A DNA stretch of 64,000 bases from Lagopus muta (taxonomy: Eukaryota; Chordata; Aves; Galliformes; Phasianidae): NCBI RefSeq assembly GCF_023343835.1, contig NC_064449.1, positions 4,315,778-4,379,777 of the forward strand, given 5' to 3'. Both the position numbers and the translations under genes were made by a program. A model generated the notes under the pieces. It was not told the origin of the DNA, ran no database searches, and worked only from the letters and a program-made list of their open reading frames with translations. Of the stretch, positions 36,701 to 48,000 are shown in pieces (the stretch's first letter is position 1; every line of letters begins with the position of its first letter).

Positions 36701-39700
36701 TCTCGGTTACTAATGACTTCTTAGGAGCTGCTTTCCCCTTTTACCTCTGAGGCCTGATATGTGTCTCTATGATTAGAGCAGGGTCCAAGGCCCACAGCCA
36801 CACTCTGCTATCTGCAGACTGGCCCCCAGTCTCGACAGCTCCCCACTCTCCCTCCAACCTATCTGAAGGACAGGGGAAAACATTCTCTGATCCATTCTCT
36901 TGGCACATCACACTCAGCTCCCCATGCCTGACTTGGCTGCATTCACCCAGAGTCCATGCAGACGTGGCTGCATTCCCCACTTCCCTGTGGAATTCAGGGC
37001 CATTACACCTTTCTTGACCAGCCAATCTGAAGGAGCACTCCCTGTTTTATTGGTCTGCCTTCCTTTATTTGGATCACTGCTACAAATAATTATAAAGCCA
37101 AACAGTGGAGAAAATCATAACCCTACAAGCAAAACAGTCTGGTACCTTATCAGGTTCCTCTGAAGACAACTTAGCACTACAGCTGGCAAGACTTGATAAC
37201 AATATCCTTCCTGCCACTTAGTTTCAGGTTTAGGGTTCTGTCATTAACAGCATTTCCTTAAAGTCAGGAGCAGAAATAGCATTTCCTTACAGAAGAGGAC
37301 GTAACAATCAGGTCTTGTTCCAGCAGCAGTGAAAGGCTGCTTCACCCGCCCAGGAAGGGTGAATATCAGCACTTCTTCACACCCTCCTTACAGCCAAGTC
37401 AAGCAGCACTGGACTGAAGTCTGCAGTTCTGCTCTGGACTAGGAGGAGCTGATGCCATTTTAAATACACTTGAAACATGCTGGGTTTTTAACTTTTTTTT
37501 GCCCCTCTTTAAGACCACCTATTGCATAGGAAGCTGCCTAAGATTGATGAGGAGCAAAAGCAGCATCTGCTTCTGTTAAAAAATAGTTACCAATTTTAGA
37601 ACTACTGAAAGACAAAATGGGAAGGCAAATCCTTTGGGATATAAAGATTTTTCAGAAATGCTGCTGGGTCATCACCAAAGAGGGTTTTCACAGCAGATCT
37701 TTTGCTTAGAACAGCTTCCCAGGAAACAAACAAGTTTTTTTTGCTATTAAATTCTCACCCTCCCAGTGTCTTGTCCTCAGGGGGGTCTTTGTTCCAGAGG
37801 AAGCCAGTTCCCAGGGTTTATACTGCATTGGGGATGTGAGATCTGAAGAAGCTGCAGGGCCAGGCCAGTTCAGCTCACCTCTCTGCAGCAAATCTCACTG
37901 CTGAGAATGAGCCCTTCTCCTAAATTCCTCCCCGGCTCCGTGCTGGCTCTTGCATCTGTCATTTGGAAACATAGGTGAGGAGCAGTGGCTAGCAGAGTTC
38001 AAACAGCACACAGGAAGGGCATATAATGCTTTTTGCACTGTTGATGGAAAAATCCTCCTCCACTGCCAGGAGGAAAAGAGGTTCAGAGCTGGAGGTGAAC
38101 GCTGGGTTGGGTACTGTTTGCTGCCAGGCAATCAGCTCCTGTCTTCTCATGGATTCCTGACATAAGGACAAATTAACTGAGGTGGCCTTCAGTACCACAT
38201 CCACGTTCTAACACCTGCTCTGTCTTCTCTTTTAGCCTCCCATCCCTTCTCACTGAAGTTCATTGAGGGGCAAGGTTTTGCCAGAGTAGGGCCCCTGACT
38301 GTGCCTGAGAGGACAGACACTCAGTTGCTCAATATTTACTTTCAGTCCCCAATTTCTAGCAGTACAACCATCTGCAGCAAGAGAGTCAGCCTCATTCAGC
38401 ACTGCAAATCAGGCGCCAATAGCTAAGAGCCAGTCTAGCACAGGACCTGCCAACAAGGATGATGATGCTGGAGGCTTGCCGAGGTCGCTGGCTTTCTGCA
38501 GGGAGCCAAAGAGTTGCATAAAAATTTCAGACAATTCAACCTCACACAACCCTAGAGTATACAAGCACCATCTCCAGAGATGGGAAACTGAAGCCTGAAG
38601 ACAACAGCTCAGCACAAGTTATGAAAAAGTAGCAAATGGGAGTTATGGCTCAGCTCCCCCCCTCTCCATTTCGTAATAAGGAATTAGAGCTATGTGGTTC
38701 CCTTGCTGAGCCTTCCTTCACAGCTGAGTAGTGATGGAATTCAGCAATACAGGCATCTTGAGATGTTTTTCCAAGCTCACCATCCACTTATTAAAAGACA
38801 CTATTGCAATTAGCACAAGAGATTTGGTTCAGTTGCTCTCATTAAGTTCATTTAAAAGCTCTGTTGGGGAGCACCAAGATTCAGCTTCATCAACCACTTA
38901 AACCATCATGTAACACCTCAGAAATTTCATTACTGCTAATGACAACTCACTGCATATTGGCCAGCAACGTGGTTTGGGCTGTTAGTTTTCTGTTTCGTAA
39001 AGGAAATTAGACTTCTGATTAAAGAATGAAGTTCATAAAGAGGTTAAAGATTAGGTGCTGCTTTTAACTTCAAACATTTCAGGCACTGAGCCCACTCTGC
39101 ACTTGGAGCTTCTCTGTGCATCCTTCGCATGGGCTTCTGAGAGCCCAGGGGGATTTGCAGGATAAAAAAAGATGGCTGGGGGCCAGCCCAGGGCCCCAGC
39201 AAACAGAGGGACTGCAGAGTCATTGGGGAGAGCAGGGACAAAGTGGCACTATTGAATCTCCCCATGCACTTGCCTCTGGGGACTGGTTGCCATTACTCCA
39301 CTCTCACCAGGCAGGCAGGTTTAATCACAACACGTTGTTTTCATTTGATTGTATAACTTCATCGTGAAGCCTAATTAGTTTGTTTTTCCCATGGTGCTGT
39401 GGAGGTTACTCTTTACATATGTTTCCACTAAAAGCATCAGCAAGAATGCATTTGAGGAAAGTTGTTTTGCTTATTTTACTTATTTTTAAATTCCTCTAGG
39501 AAATTTTAAGTGTGCATGTCTAAAGCCAGTGGTGGTCTGTCTGCAGTTCTGACAATGCACTTCAATTTAGCAAAGCTGTTTGCCTTGAGGGGGAAAAAAT
39601 GTAAACTTTATAATTTTTATTTTATATACATCTATGTGTTGTATGTATGTGTGTGTGTGTGAAGGAATGCATTATCCATCTTTGGTAGATTAATTCTCTA

Positions 39701-41790
39701 GTGATTTTTTGGCAGTGACAGTAGAACTTAGCCTGTTCCATCCCTGAGCTGTGGGGGCCAAGCACAGTTCCCCCAAAAGTCTGTTTGTCACAGCTTTGGG
39801 TGTCAGAAAACAATAAAGAAATTACTGCCTTGGAGCTCGGTGGTCACCAGACACAGCTTGCAAGTGGAGAGGCCAGCAACGTCCTGCTTCAAACACAGAG
39901 GATGTGGATAAGGAGTGAGGTGACTGAGCTGCAAAGACAGGCTCAGGGCAGAAGAAAACCCATAGAGTTAAAGAGCCTGTGAGCAGGGGGTAATGGACTG
40001 GATACAGCATTTGGTAGGATGAGAAGAGCAGCACTAGTGACTGTACAGACTCTAACAGCAGCACAGGGAAATGTGAACAAGCAGACATGATAGCAAACGG
40101 CCCAGCAAGGACTCAGGAATTGCAGTACAAATCCCAGCCCTTGCGTCACTGGGAATCTCATTGCTCATTACACCTTTCTAACTCCTCAACTCTCTGCATC
40201 AGCCCAGGCCCAAAGAGACGGCATAAAAATTTGCAAATGTTTGCATAATTGCAGAAAAAGAGTGAAGACCTAAATACAGTACTTACTTAAAAATAGATAA
40301 ATAAATAAAAACCACCCCACGTTGATAATTTCTTTTTGTTTCCTTCTTCCTACATCTCATGACTTTGGGAGTTAATTATTTCTGAACAGAAGTCAACAGC
40401 ATTGTTGTACTCTAAAAACCACTCAACTGGCTGGGCACGGTATGGAAAGGCATCAGGGCTGTGCACAGAAAGATGCTTGGCTTTGCAGAACCTGAAATTA
40501 GGTGGCAAATGAAGTGGAAGCTCACAAGTGACAACAAGGACCTAATGGCTAAGACTGCTCGGAGAAATTGGATTTCATTGCTACTGCTGTGACAAAACTC
40601 CTGTGTGAGAATAAAGATCTCAGCCTAGGTTAAGCAAGAAGCCTAACCTGGGGCCCAGCATAAAAAAATCTCACTTCTTGATGTGCACACAGCCACAATG
40701 TAATGTGCCTTCACCAGTTACTCACAAGTGCTGTGTCAGTTTGTCACTGCACAGTCCGCAACAAGAAGTGTGGTGCAATGACACCAACACCTGCCTCACT
40801 CCTCCAGCCACAGGGTAGAACAAACAGCTTCAACATTCACACGTACTGCACGTAGCTTGTAAAGGTTTAAGTTCCATCCTTCCATTTTCATGCATACAAA
40901 GGTTTAAGAACTGAAGTAATCGCAACAGTAAGAGTTAAAGTTAAGAGTTAAAATATATGAGAAATAAGTTGTTGTGCAAACTAGAGTCTTATGACCAGAG
41001 GATTTTATACCTACATCTTTCCTTCCAAGCAACATAAGCATGCCTTCTATACTTACACCATCTTGGTTGAGTTTCAATTACATCTACGCTTTGCTTTCCA
41101 ATGCATTGTGCCTTTCCTGAGTGCAGATATGCCTACTGCAGGCTTTAGTCCAGAAATGCACTCCCTAAAGGCTGGGCTGTCCATCCCTCCTTATCCCATC
41201 CACCTGCTTGCCTTCCTCACCCCTGCTGAAGCCTGGCTGCAGCTCCCTGCTAGATCCTCTCCCACTTTTCAAGAGAAATTCCTAAGGCACTTATCCAACA
41301 GACTTACCACTATGAAGTAAGCAGTTGATTTCTTTTTTCCACTATTAAAAATAACATTACGTTCACATTCTATAAATATTTGCAGCTTCCCATAGGCCAC
41401 TCATGTGATATTAGGTAATTAAGATAGGCATCAGAGGAAGATCCCCATCAATTTTCTGAGCTGCTCTGCTGCCAACGAGCACCTGAGGAGCAGCAGCTTT
41501 CCTCAGCCCAAGAAACAGGGATGAGGCAGAAACCCAGCTCGCTCCCAGTCACTGCATGTACCTGTCCACCAACCCAAGCCCACGACACACACAACACAAA
41601 CTGTCAAACCAAGAGGTCTGTGCACGTACCGGCCGATGTTAGAGCAGGTCTCGGTGTCAGCAGCCACAGCTCCATGCAGGTACTGCTGAGGACCACACTT
41701 GGGTTGAGTCAGGGTGACCAGGAGCACAACCACAGCCGCCAGCACCCCGAGGGTCAGCAGCACCAGGCAGCAGATCCTTCCTGTCGTCAT
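24796..41790 (-). CDS. GGT5: Gamma-glutamyltransferase 5, 12 coding exons, complete
   Basis: This ectoenzyme, known for converting leukotriene C4 to D4 and for cleaving glutathione, is encoded on the minus strand. Coding exons in transcript order are 41790-41630, 33472-33342, 31902-31816, 31089-30900, 30340-30183, 29750-29601, 29114-28981, 28327-28128, 27678-27587, 26948-26839, 25281-25174 and 24942-24796. All have GT/AG junctions and give 555 residues. The chosen start (MTTGRICC) leads straight into a membrane anchor at about residues 6-27. An in-frame ATG at 41907 would add 39 Arg/Pro-rich residues. Motifs are Arg106 in NARETAP, nucleophile Thr382 in RGTSHIS, SATSTIN, NNELADF, GGAGGG and a C-terminus GKSAGY. 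GGT5 identity over GGT1 rests on family-like blocks such as [16 protein letters not shown] and [10 protein letters not shown]. Two features are odd: Ser-Ala replaces the usual Ser-Ser at 440-441, and exon 9 is short. Confidence 0.94.
29228..29440 (-). mobile_element. CR1 retrotransposon fragment in GGT5 intron 6
   Basis: The left end, AATCACAGAATCATTAAGG followed by TTGGAAAAGACC, is the reverse complement of the diagnostic CR1 3' tail. The body that follows (CCATCCAACC, GCACTTGGACAT, AGCAGCCTGTTCCA) is also typical. It is a 5'-truncated copy inserted in the same orientation as GGT5. The right boundary is approximate. Confidence 0.88.
31365..31512 (+). mobile_element. Diverged CR1 3' end in GGT5 intron 3
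   Basis: The segments GGCTGTGAAACTCTCCATTC, GCCTGAGCAGCCTGCTCTAG and TTTAAGCAGGAGTTGG end in TGTGATTC. In that order they match the last part of CR1 elements, on the plus strand and so opposite to GGT5. It is much more diverged than the other CR1 copies here, suggesting an older insertion. A 140-codon ORF that crosses it is not a gene. Confidence 0.72.
32849..32872. repeat. Short CTG trinucleotide run
   Basis: About five to six CTG units (GCTGCTGCTGCTGCTG) lie in intron 2 of GGT5, non-coding in this gene. On the minus strand they read as CAG repeats. The run is too short to suggest anything beyond a microsatellite. Confidence 0.75.
33547..33890 (-). mobile_element. CR1 retrotransposon fragment in GGT5 intron 1
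   Basis: It starts with AATCACAGAATCATTGAGG then TTGGACAAGACC and continues with CAGCCCATTCCAGTGCC, CCTGAACCTCCCCTGGC and CCTGTCTGTTATTCAGGAG. These are all standard CR1 3' end blocks in reverse complement. The longest and clearest CR1 copy in the window, it ends about 75 bases from GGT5 exon 2. Confidence 0.92.
33900..41600. other. Large first intron of GGT5
   Basis: Intron 1 of GGT5 spans 33473-41629, about 8.2 kb. Beyond the CR1 copy at 33547-33890 and a GT microsatellite near 39640, I see no exon, RNA gene or clear mobile element. Long first introns often carry regulatory elements, but none can be named from sequence alone. Confidence 0.6.
39638..39661. repeat. GT/TATG microsatellite
   Basis: TGTATGTATG followed by about six GT units, adjoining an A/T-rich stretch. 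A simple repeat within intron 1 of GGT5. Confidence 0.8.
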
Positions 41791-42023
41791 GCCTGCTCCT
41801 GCACGGCCAGAGGTGCCTGGGAAGCTCTCAGTCCTCCTGCGAAGGCGTCTGCTTTGCTGCGGGGGAAGTGGAGGACCCCGCAGTGAAGGGAGGAAGGGAG
41901 GTCTCACTGAAGCGGGTTCTGCCTCCTGTGATCGACAGTTACATTTCTGAAGAAAAGCTGAGACAAAGGTAATGCTGCACTTTCTCTTCTCTGCTCTCTA
42001 ATGTGTGACACAGCTTTCACTTC

Positions 42024-42031
42024 CTTTTATA
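42024..42031 (-). promoter_or_regulatory. TATA box of GGT5
   Basis: The minus strand reads TATAAAAG here, a full TATA box, about 235 bases upstream of the chosen GGT5 start codon. Transcription would begin near 41995-42000 and give a 5' leader of about 200 bases with no intron needed. The leader would include the in-frame upstream ATG at 41907, so the start choice matters. This is inferred from motif and spacing. Confidence 0.55.
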
Positions 42032-45000
42032 AACTAATTTTCTGGCAAATCCTCCTTATACCCCTTTGTTGTTTTTTTTTTTTTGTTTTAAGTCTCTGAT
42101 GAAAACGTTTAACGCATTCATTGCTGGAGCACTTCAAAGTGAAATCCCAACACTGGTTTTTGGTTTCAAGCACTTTCCCTGTCCTTCCATTCTCACCGCA
42201 TGCAGCAAGCTACAAAGCAAAGACAGCCCACGTGTTGAATCCCTGGGAAAACCACAGCACTGATCCTGCATTACACACAGGATACTTTCCACAAGGCTAC
42301 TCAAAGAAGTAAAAGCTAATCACTAAGGAAATACAAAGCTAGAACTTTCTCATTTACCCTATAGTTTACTCCACCTTTCTTAATGACTTGCTTTAAATCT
42401 TGCCACTGCCCGTGCCATGCATCTGTAAAAGAGCATAACAAATAATTAAATGTAATAAAACAGCACATTTCTGCAGCTCTACACAACTCAAGAGTTAAAA
42501 GCTCTGGGGTCCAGCTTGGATCACTCAGCAATCACAGCACCTGGGAAGCAAAGGGCTCTTGAATAACACAGAGCAGATTCCCAGCACAGCACTATTAGCA
42601 GCACAGCTGGCCCCAGTTAGCTCTATTAGAGCTCTTGAACACACAGTTCCTCTCACACTCGAAAAGTTAAAGATAAGGCTTTATATCTGCCTGCTGCCTT
42701 TATCAAAGTTATTACCTGTGATCACTTCCCAGCTAAATTTCAGGGGAGGATTAGGCTGGGCACACTTTTAACTTGCACCCACTAAACTGCACTTTGTAGC
42801 TGAGTAATGCTATTCCACGTATCATACTTCTATAAACAGATTTGATAGATGAGCACGTGTTTTCTGTAGTTGTATCTTCCCATAAGGTCATGTGGTGGAA
42901 GTGAGAATACTCCAAGAGAAATATATTGTATTGTCCCAGATAAACCATGGCCCCTGGGGAATCATTTCTTGGTCTCCATGCCTCCATCTCACTTGGTAAC
43001 ACCAGGTATATCTGCCAAGCCTCCCCAGCTCTAATGTGATTCTGCATTTCACCCCATTGCAAAACATCCCTGATCTCATCAGATTTCTCTGTGTGACTTT
43101 CATATTTGTTTCTTTCTCTCCACGTTATTCCATAACACCTAAAGAATCAGTTACAGTGGGTTGAGGGAAAATCATTTCCTGTAAATAACTGGGAACCCTG
43201 GCCACCAAGAGAGTCGAGTGGATTTTGCCTGTTTGCTTTCATCAAATGCCATGGAGAAGTTAACTGCAATCTCCAAATTTCTTTGAAATTCACTTTTCAA
43301 CTCAGCAGGTCAAACACCTGTAAATACACAGTAGCTGCTGTGCCGCCAAAGAGGAGTCCTGGAAGTGGCAAGAAAGAGAGCAGAGAGCATTAACCCCCAG
43401 ACCACTTCTGGACATGCCAAGATGTGGTTGGGATCCATTGCAACAGATAATTCCCACAGACAAACCCTTCACACACGCAGGAATGAAGGCTGAGCTACCT
43501 TCCCTTTCTTGCTGCAGCCTTCACAGTCTTGTTGTACAGTTCTCAGCTTTGAGATATTACACTGCAAAGTCTGCACTGGCTATATCTAAATTATACTGTT
43601 AAATATACATATTTTAGTATTTGCTTAATTAGAACTACAATTATTAACATAATTTATTAACTAATAAATAGGAACAGAATCTTTACATTGTTCTTTATGC
43701 TGTTTGGGGTCCCATTACATCTTTTTCCAACTCTTCAACTGAGATTGAGCTTGTAAACTGTTTAACAATTGAAGTACAGGCATAACTAAGGTTACCACAA
43801 ACACCCCAGTCACCTTATAGGCAGTAATAAATCACTGAGGGGTACAGAACCTCACATTTTAAAGGCATAGCATCACTACAGAGCGGAGGAGGTGGGAAGA
43901 AGTTCCCTTGCAGGCAGCTTACTGCAAATCGAGGAGCCGCTCTCTGAGAGCACTGGGATCAGTTTGCTGAAGCAGGATCCATGGCAGTACAGGGCCAGCA
44001 TCACGAAAACAAGGTTTACTGCCTTGTCTGCAGCAAAAGGGTAGGTTTGTGGCATTTTTCTCCATGCCTCTTTTTCTTGAGCACAGTTTCCCATTGGTTG
44101 AGGGAAGGAGAAGAACATCACTGGACAGAAAGCCAGACACTTCTGCCCAGCAGAGAAAAGCTACTTCACCGACCCTCCATTTATCACTGTTGTTTCATCT
44201 TTGATAAAAATAAACTAAAAGAACTCTAAGCACACTCCAAGCATTCTCATGGTAGCGCCCTGACCATCCTTCTTTGCCTTTTGTCTTTGCACTTTTCAGT
44301 TCACATTGCAACATACTCCAGGGGCTGCACTGTTCTGCTGGTGTTTGACCGCAGCGCAGTGTCTGCAGTCACTGTGATCTTACCGTAACAAATAAGAAGT
44401 GCAGTTTATATTTCTCAACACTAAATGAAGTTTAAATTGCTGGATAAGAATCTAGGAAGGTTTCCAAAAGCATGCAGCCGAAGCCAAATTGGATGCACTT
44501 CATACACTGTTTGTTTCCCCCTCCGATCATGCTACAATCCAGAAACATCCCTTGTCTTTATATAATAACCAAATAAGAAAAATAGAGGCAGCATTCTATG
44601 AATTTAATGTTCAGATCTTGTAAGAGAGCAATCAAAGGATGCAGGCCACAGATGTTGGTGCTCGTGATGCACCAGGAAGGAAAAGCCTAACCTTTGCAAA
44701 TGGTCTTCTTTGCACACAGGCAAATTTTCTTTACTGATGGCCACGATTTGCTCCCACGAAAAAGAGATACTCAGAAATTGCAAATCCTGGTACCAAAGAA
44801 CTTCTCATTCGTGCACTTGTGACAAAAACTAAACCCATAATCTCCCCTTAATTCAGGAAAATCAAATTCTGTTTCATTTGTTATTGAAACAGTCTCTAGA
44901 ATGACTCATTACTTATATGTCAGCATTCAATGCTTCCTATGACAGAGCAGCCACACTCAACATCAGAATAAAAGTGAAACCTCCTGGTGCAGTATTTAAC

Positions 45001-48000
45001 TCTTTAGTCTGTTTCGAAGCAAATGCAGTGGGAAATGTTTTCTCAAAGACTAAACCTCATTCATAGCATTACTGCAGTAGCTTGAAATACTGGTGCTAGG
45101 AAACAAAAAGGAGTCTTTTGTGCATCCAAGGACACCTGGAGTAAATGCTGTCTGAACTCTGTTTCGACTAAATTAGTACCATGGTAGTGACCACAGAGGA
45201 TATCTCTAGAGGGTATTAACTTACTTGAAAGCATTAAACTCGCTGAAAGTGTTAAATAAAATGCATTTTATAATTAAATACATATCTACCTGTGTATGAC
45301 AACTTACATAGCTGCCATTGTAAGCTCTGTAAGACCTCAGCAAGACAGTCTGTGATATTATTCCAGTTGAATTTTTCTATTACTAAATGCAATAAAGCAT
45401 TGCCAAAGTCAAAAGGAGTTACTGTTATGTTATAATGAAATCAGTAAACAGAGACTATGGCTCGAACCCACATACCCTTTGGGAAAACATCCATTTCTAG
45501 GGATGTTTTAGATGCTATACACTACATACATGATGGTCAATGACTAACAGCCCTGTTCAATCCTGAGACAGCATGTGAGTATAAATAACAAACATCTGCT
45601 CTACCAGTGCTTGCAACAAATTAAGAGCTTCCAAGTCAAAAGATCTCTGGCAAGCCAGTGCTCCTGGGTGCTCACTGGGATCCCAGGCTGCAAAAGCCCA
45701 TGTGTACTGCTGGGATCCCCAAGCACAGTGCCAGCCTTTGGCATGCTGCACTGTTGTGCTGGAGTGGAACTGTTCTGCTGGGGGAGGCAGCTCAGCTGCT
45801 CAAAGAAATCTCACTTTTTGCAGCTCAGGCAAGGCCTGCCAGAATCGTCTGGGTTAGAGAACTGGCTAGAAAGTAAGAATCACAGTTTGAAGCATTTATA
45901 TTTTGGAATTCATTTACATTTCGGAGTTAACTAAAAAAAATCCCAACTCACTCAGTAATCTGCCTCTGTTTAGTTTTCTAATGAATGAGACGCTTGCCAA
46001 GACAGGGAGCCAAGAATCAGACTTAAATCCAAACTTTAAAGCCAGGTTCTCAGCTGGGTAAAAGTCAGAGGATTGCACTGATATCAGCAGAGCTCATCTG
46101 CTCCATAGTGGCTGAGGACCCGAGGTCTTGCTTGTTCCCAGCAAGGTAGGAATACAGGAGAAAATCATCTAAAAGCAGAGAACAACCAATTTTCTCTTCC
46201 CTTCTTCTCTCTACTTCTGCCATCGTATTTTACGGAACCTTAGCGAATTATTTACGTTCTTTAGAAGACCTCACTTGACACTGATGGGAAGCACTCCCAT
46301 TAATCTCAACAGAGATTGACCTACGGCCTCACAGCCTGCCCCAGCCATTTGTCCACGAGACTTTTGCACTCTTTTGGCCATCGTGTAGAGCAGGAAGTTC
46401 AAAGACAGCATAACTCACTCCTCTGGCTGTCCTGACCTACACGTCTCAGCACTGCTGAGCTGGAAGCAGAGGAGCTAATAAGGCAGAAAGACACGTTCAA
46501 GTGCTCCCAGCTATGGTCAGAGCAAGAGCTGCATACAACTTCATCATTCCCAGGCAGGGGAGGCTGGAAGACCTGTGAGCTTTGTGCTGGGCTGGGCTGT
46601 TGGTGGCTGAGAGCAGGGCAGGCAGAAAGGAGCTGCTGTGCTCAATGGAGCTAAGCCCTGCTCAGGAATAGCCTCCCAGCGACAGCTCAGGACCTCAGGG
46701 AGGGAATGGAGATGTGAAAAGCAGTATATAAATGGTGGCAAAACCCACAGGTTTGCCTGCTTGACCCTTCCCAAGCCTCCCTGGCCCACGTCACTCTGGT
46801 TCCTAACTCCAGCTCCTGCTTCCTGCAGCCAGCCACCACCACCCAGGAGATATCTGGCAAACCCTCCATGAGGTACATACACCAAGCCCCAAGCAGCTGC
46901 CATGCTACAGCATCCCTAGGCTCTTCATGCAGCTGGTGCAACTTGGTTTTGCTTCACCTCTGTTAAAGAACTTGATTTTAGTTCATGGTGTATAGAAACA
47001 ATAGGGACTGTTGTCCGAGGAAGCCATGTGAAAATACATACTCTCAGAAAGAGGAGCAAGGAGGGAAAAAAATGTACGTATATTTAAATCCCCTTACTGA
47101 GAACTGAAAAGAAAGGGGAAAAAGAAACTAGGAGCAGGCTTTTCTGGGATTCCCAGGTAAATGGCAGAGCTGTGCTGAGTACAGCAAGTCTTTCCAAGTG
47201 TTTCATCACACTGAAATCCATGAGTAAGGAATGAAGATCAGAACTAGCATCTGGATTTCATCTCCCCTCCAAAATGAGCAAGAGTGCTCAGTCAGTGGAC
47301 AAACAAAAAGAACCAAACAGATCCCATTTTCCTCTGGAGATGGCAGGCCCCTTCTCTCCTATTCCTGCAGCTGTTTCTGAGCAATACGATTTTACGCACA
47401 GTGTCCCTGCTGGAGTTTCACACCAAATCCTACATGTTACAGGAAACCAGTGCATCCACTTCTCCAGCTAAGTACAGCAGTGCTTGGGCTGCTTTTCATT
47501 CATGCATTTACATGAATAGTTCTGTCCAAAGCCAGCTTCTGTTTTGCACACTCTTACCTGGCACCACTCACACTGCAAAAAAAAAGGGAACAGCTGAGCT
47601 GCCTTCCCACCCCACCCGTGGGTCTGGTATCCCTCCTAAGCTAAAGCTAACTCTTGTTTAAGTCCTTCCTAAAATAATTCAAGTTGCTAACTCTGAAAAT
47701 ATGATTATCTTTTCAGTGCTGTTCTAGTGAAAGTAGAACTGTGCCTCTCTGGGAAGCCGCACACTGGGATCTCAACAAGGGAAGGTGAGTACAGCAGGAT
47801 CCTAGCTGCCTTCATGACCTTACGTACTTCACAAGCAGAGCAAAAGAAAGGCAGAGAGAAAGCAGCTCTACCAACAGCTCTACCAACAGCCTGTGCCATG
47901 TTCTGGCATAAAGTAAGAGCGTTATTGCTGTCTGTACAACTCTGCTGACAGCGCTGCTACTTTTCCACAGATGCAGGGATTGCTTCCCAGTGACTTCTTT

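Noticed and set aside
41503-41629. Continuation of the GGT5 exon 1 frame past its donor
   Set aside because: The donor at 41629 joins in phase to exon 2 exactly as in GGT1, so the continuation is intron.
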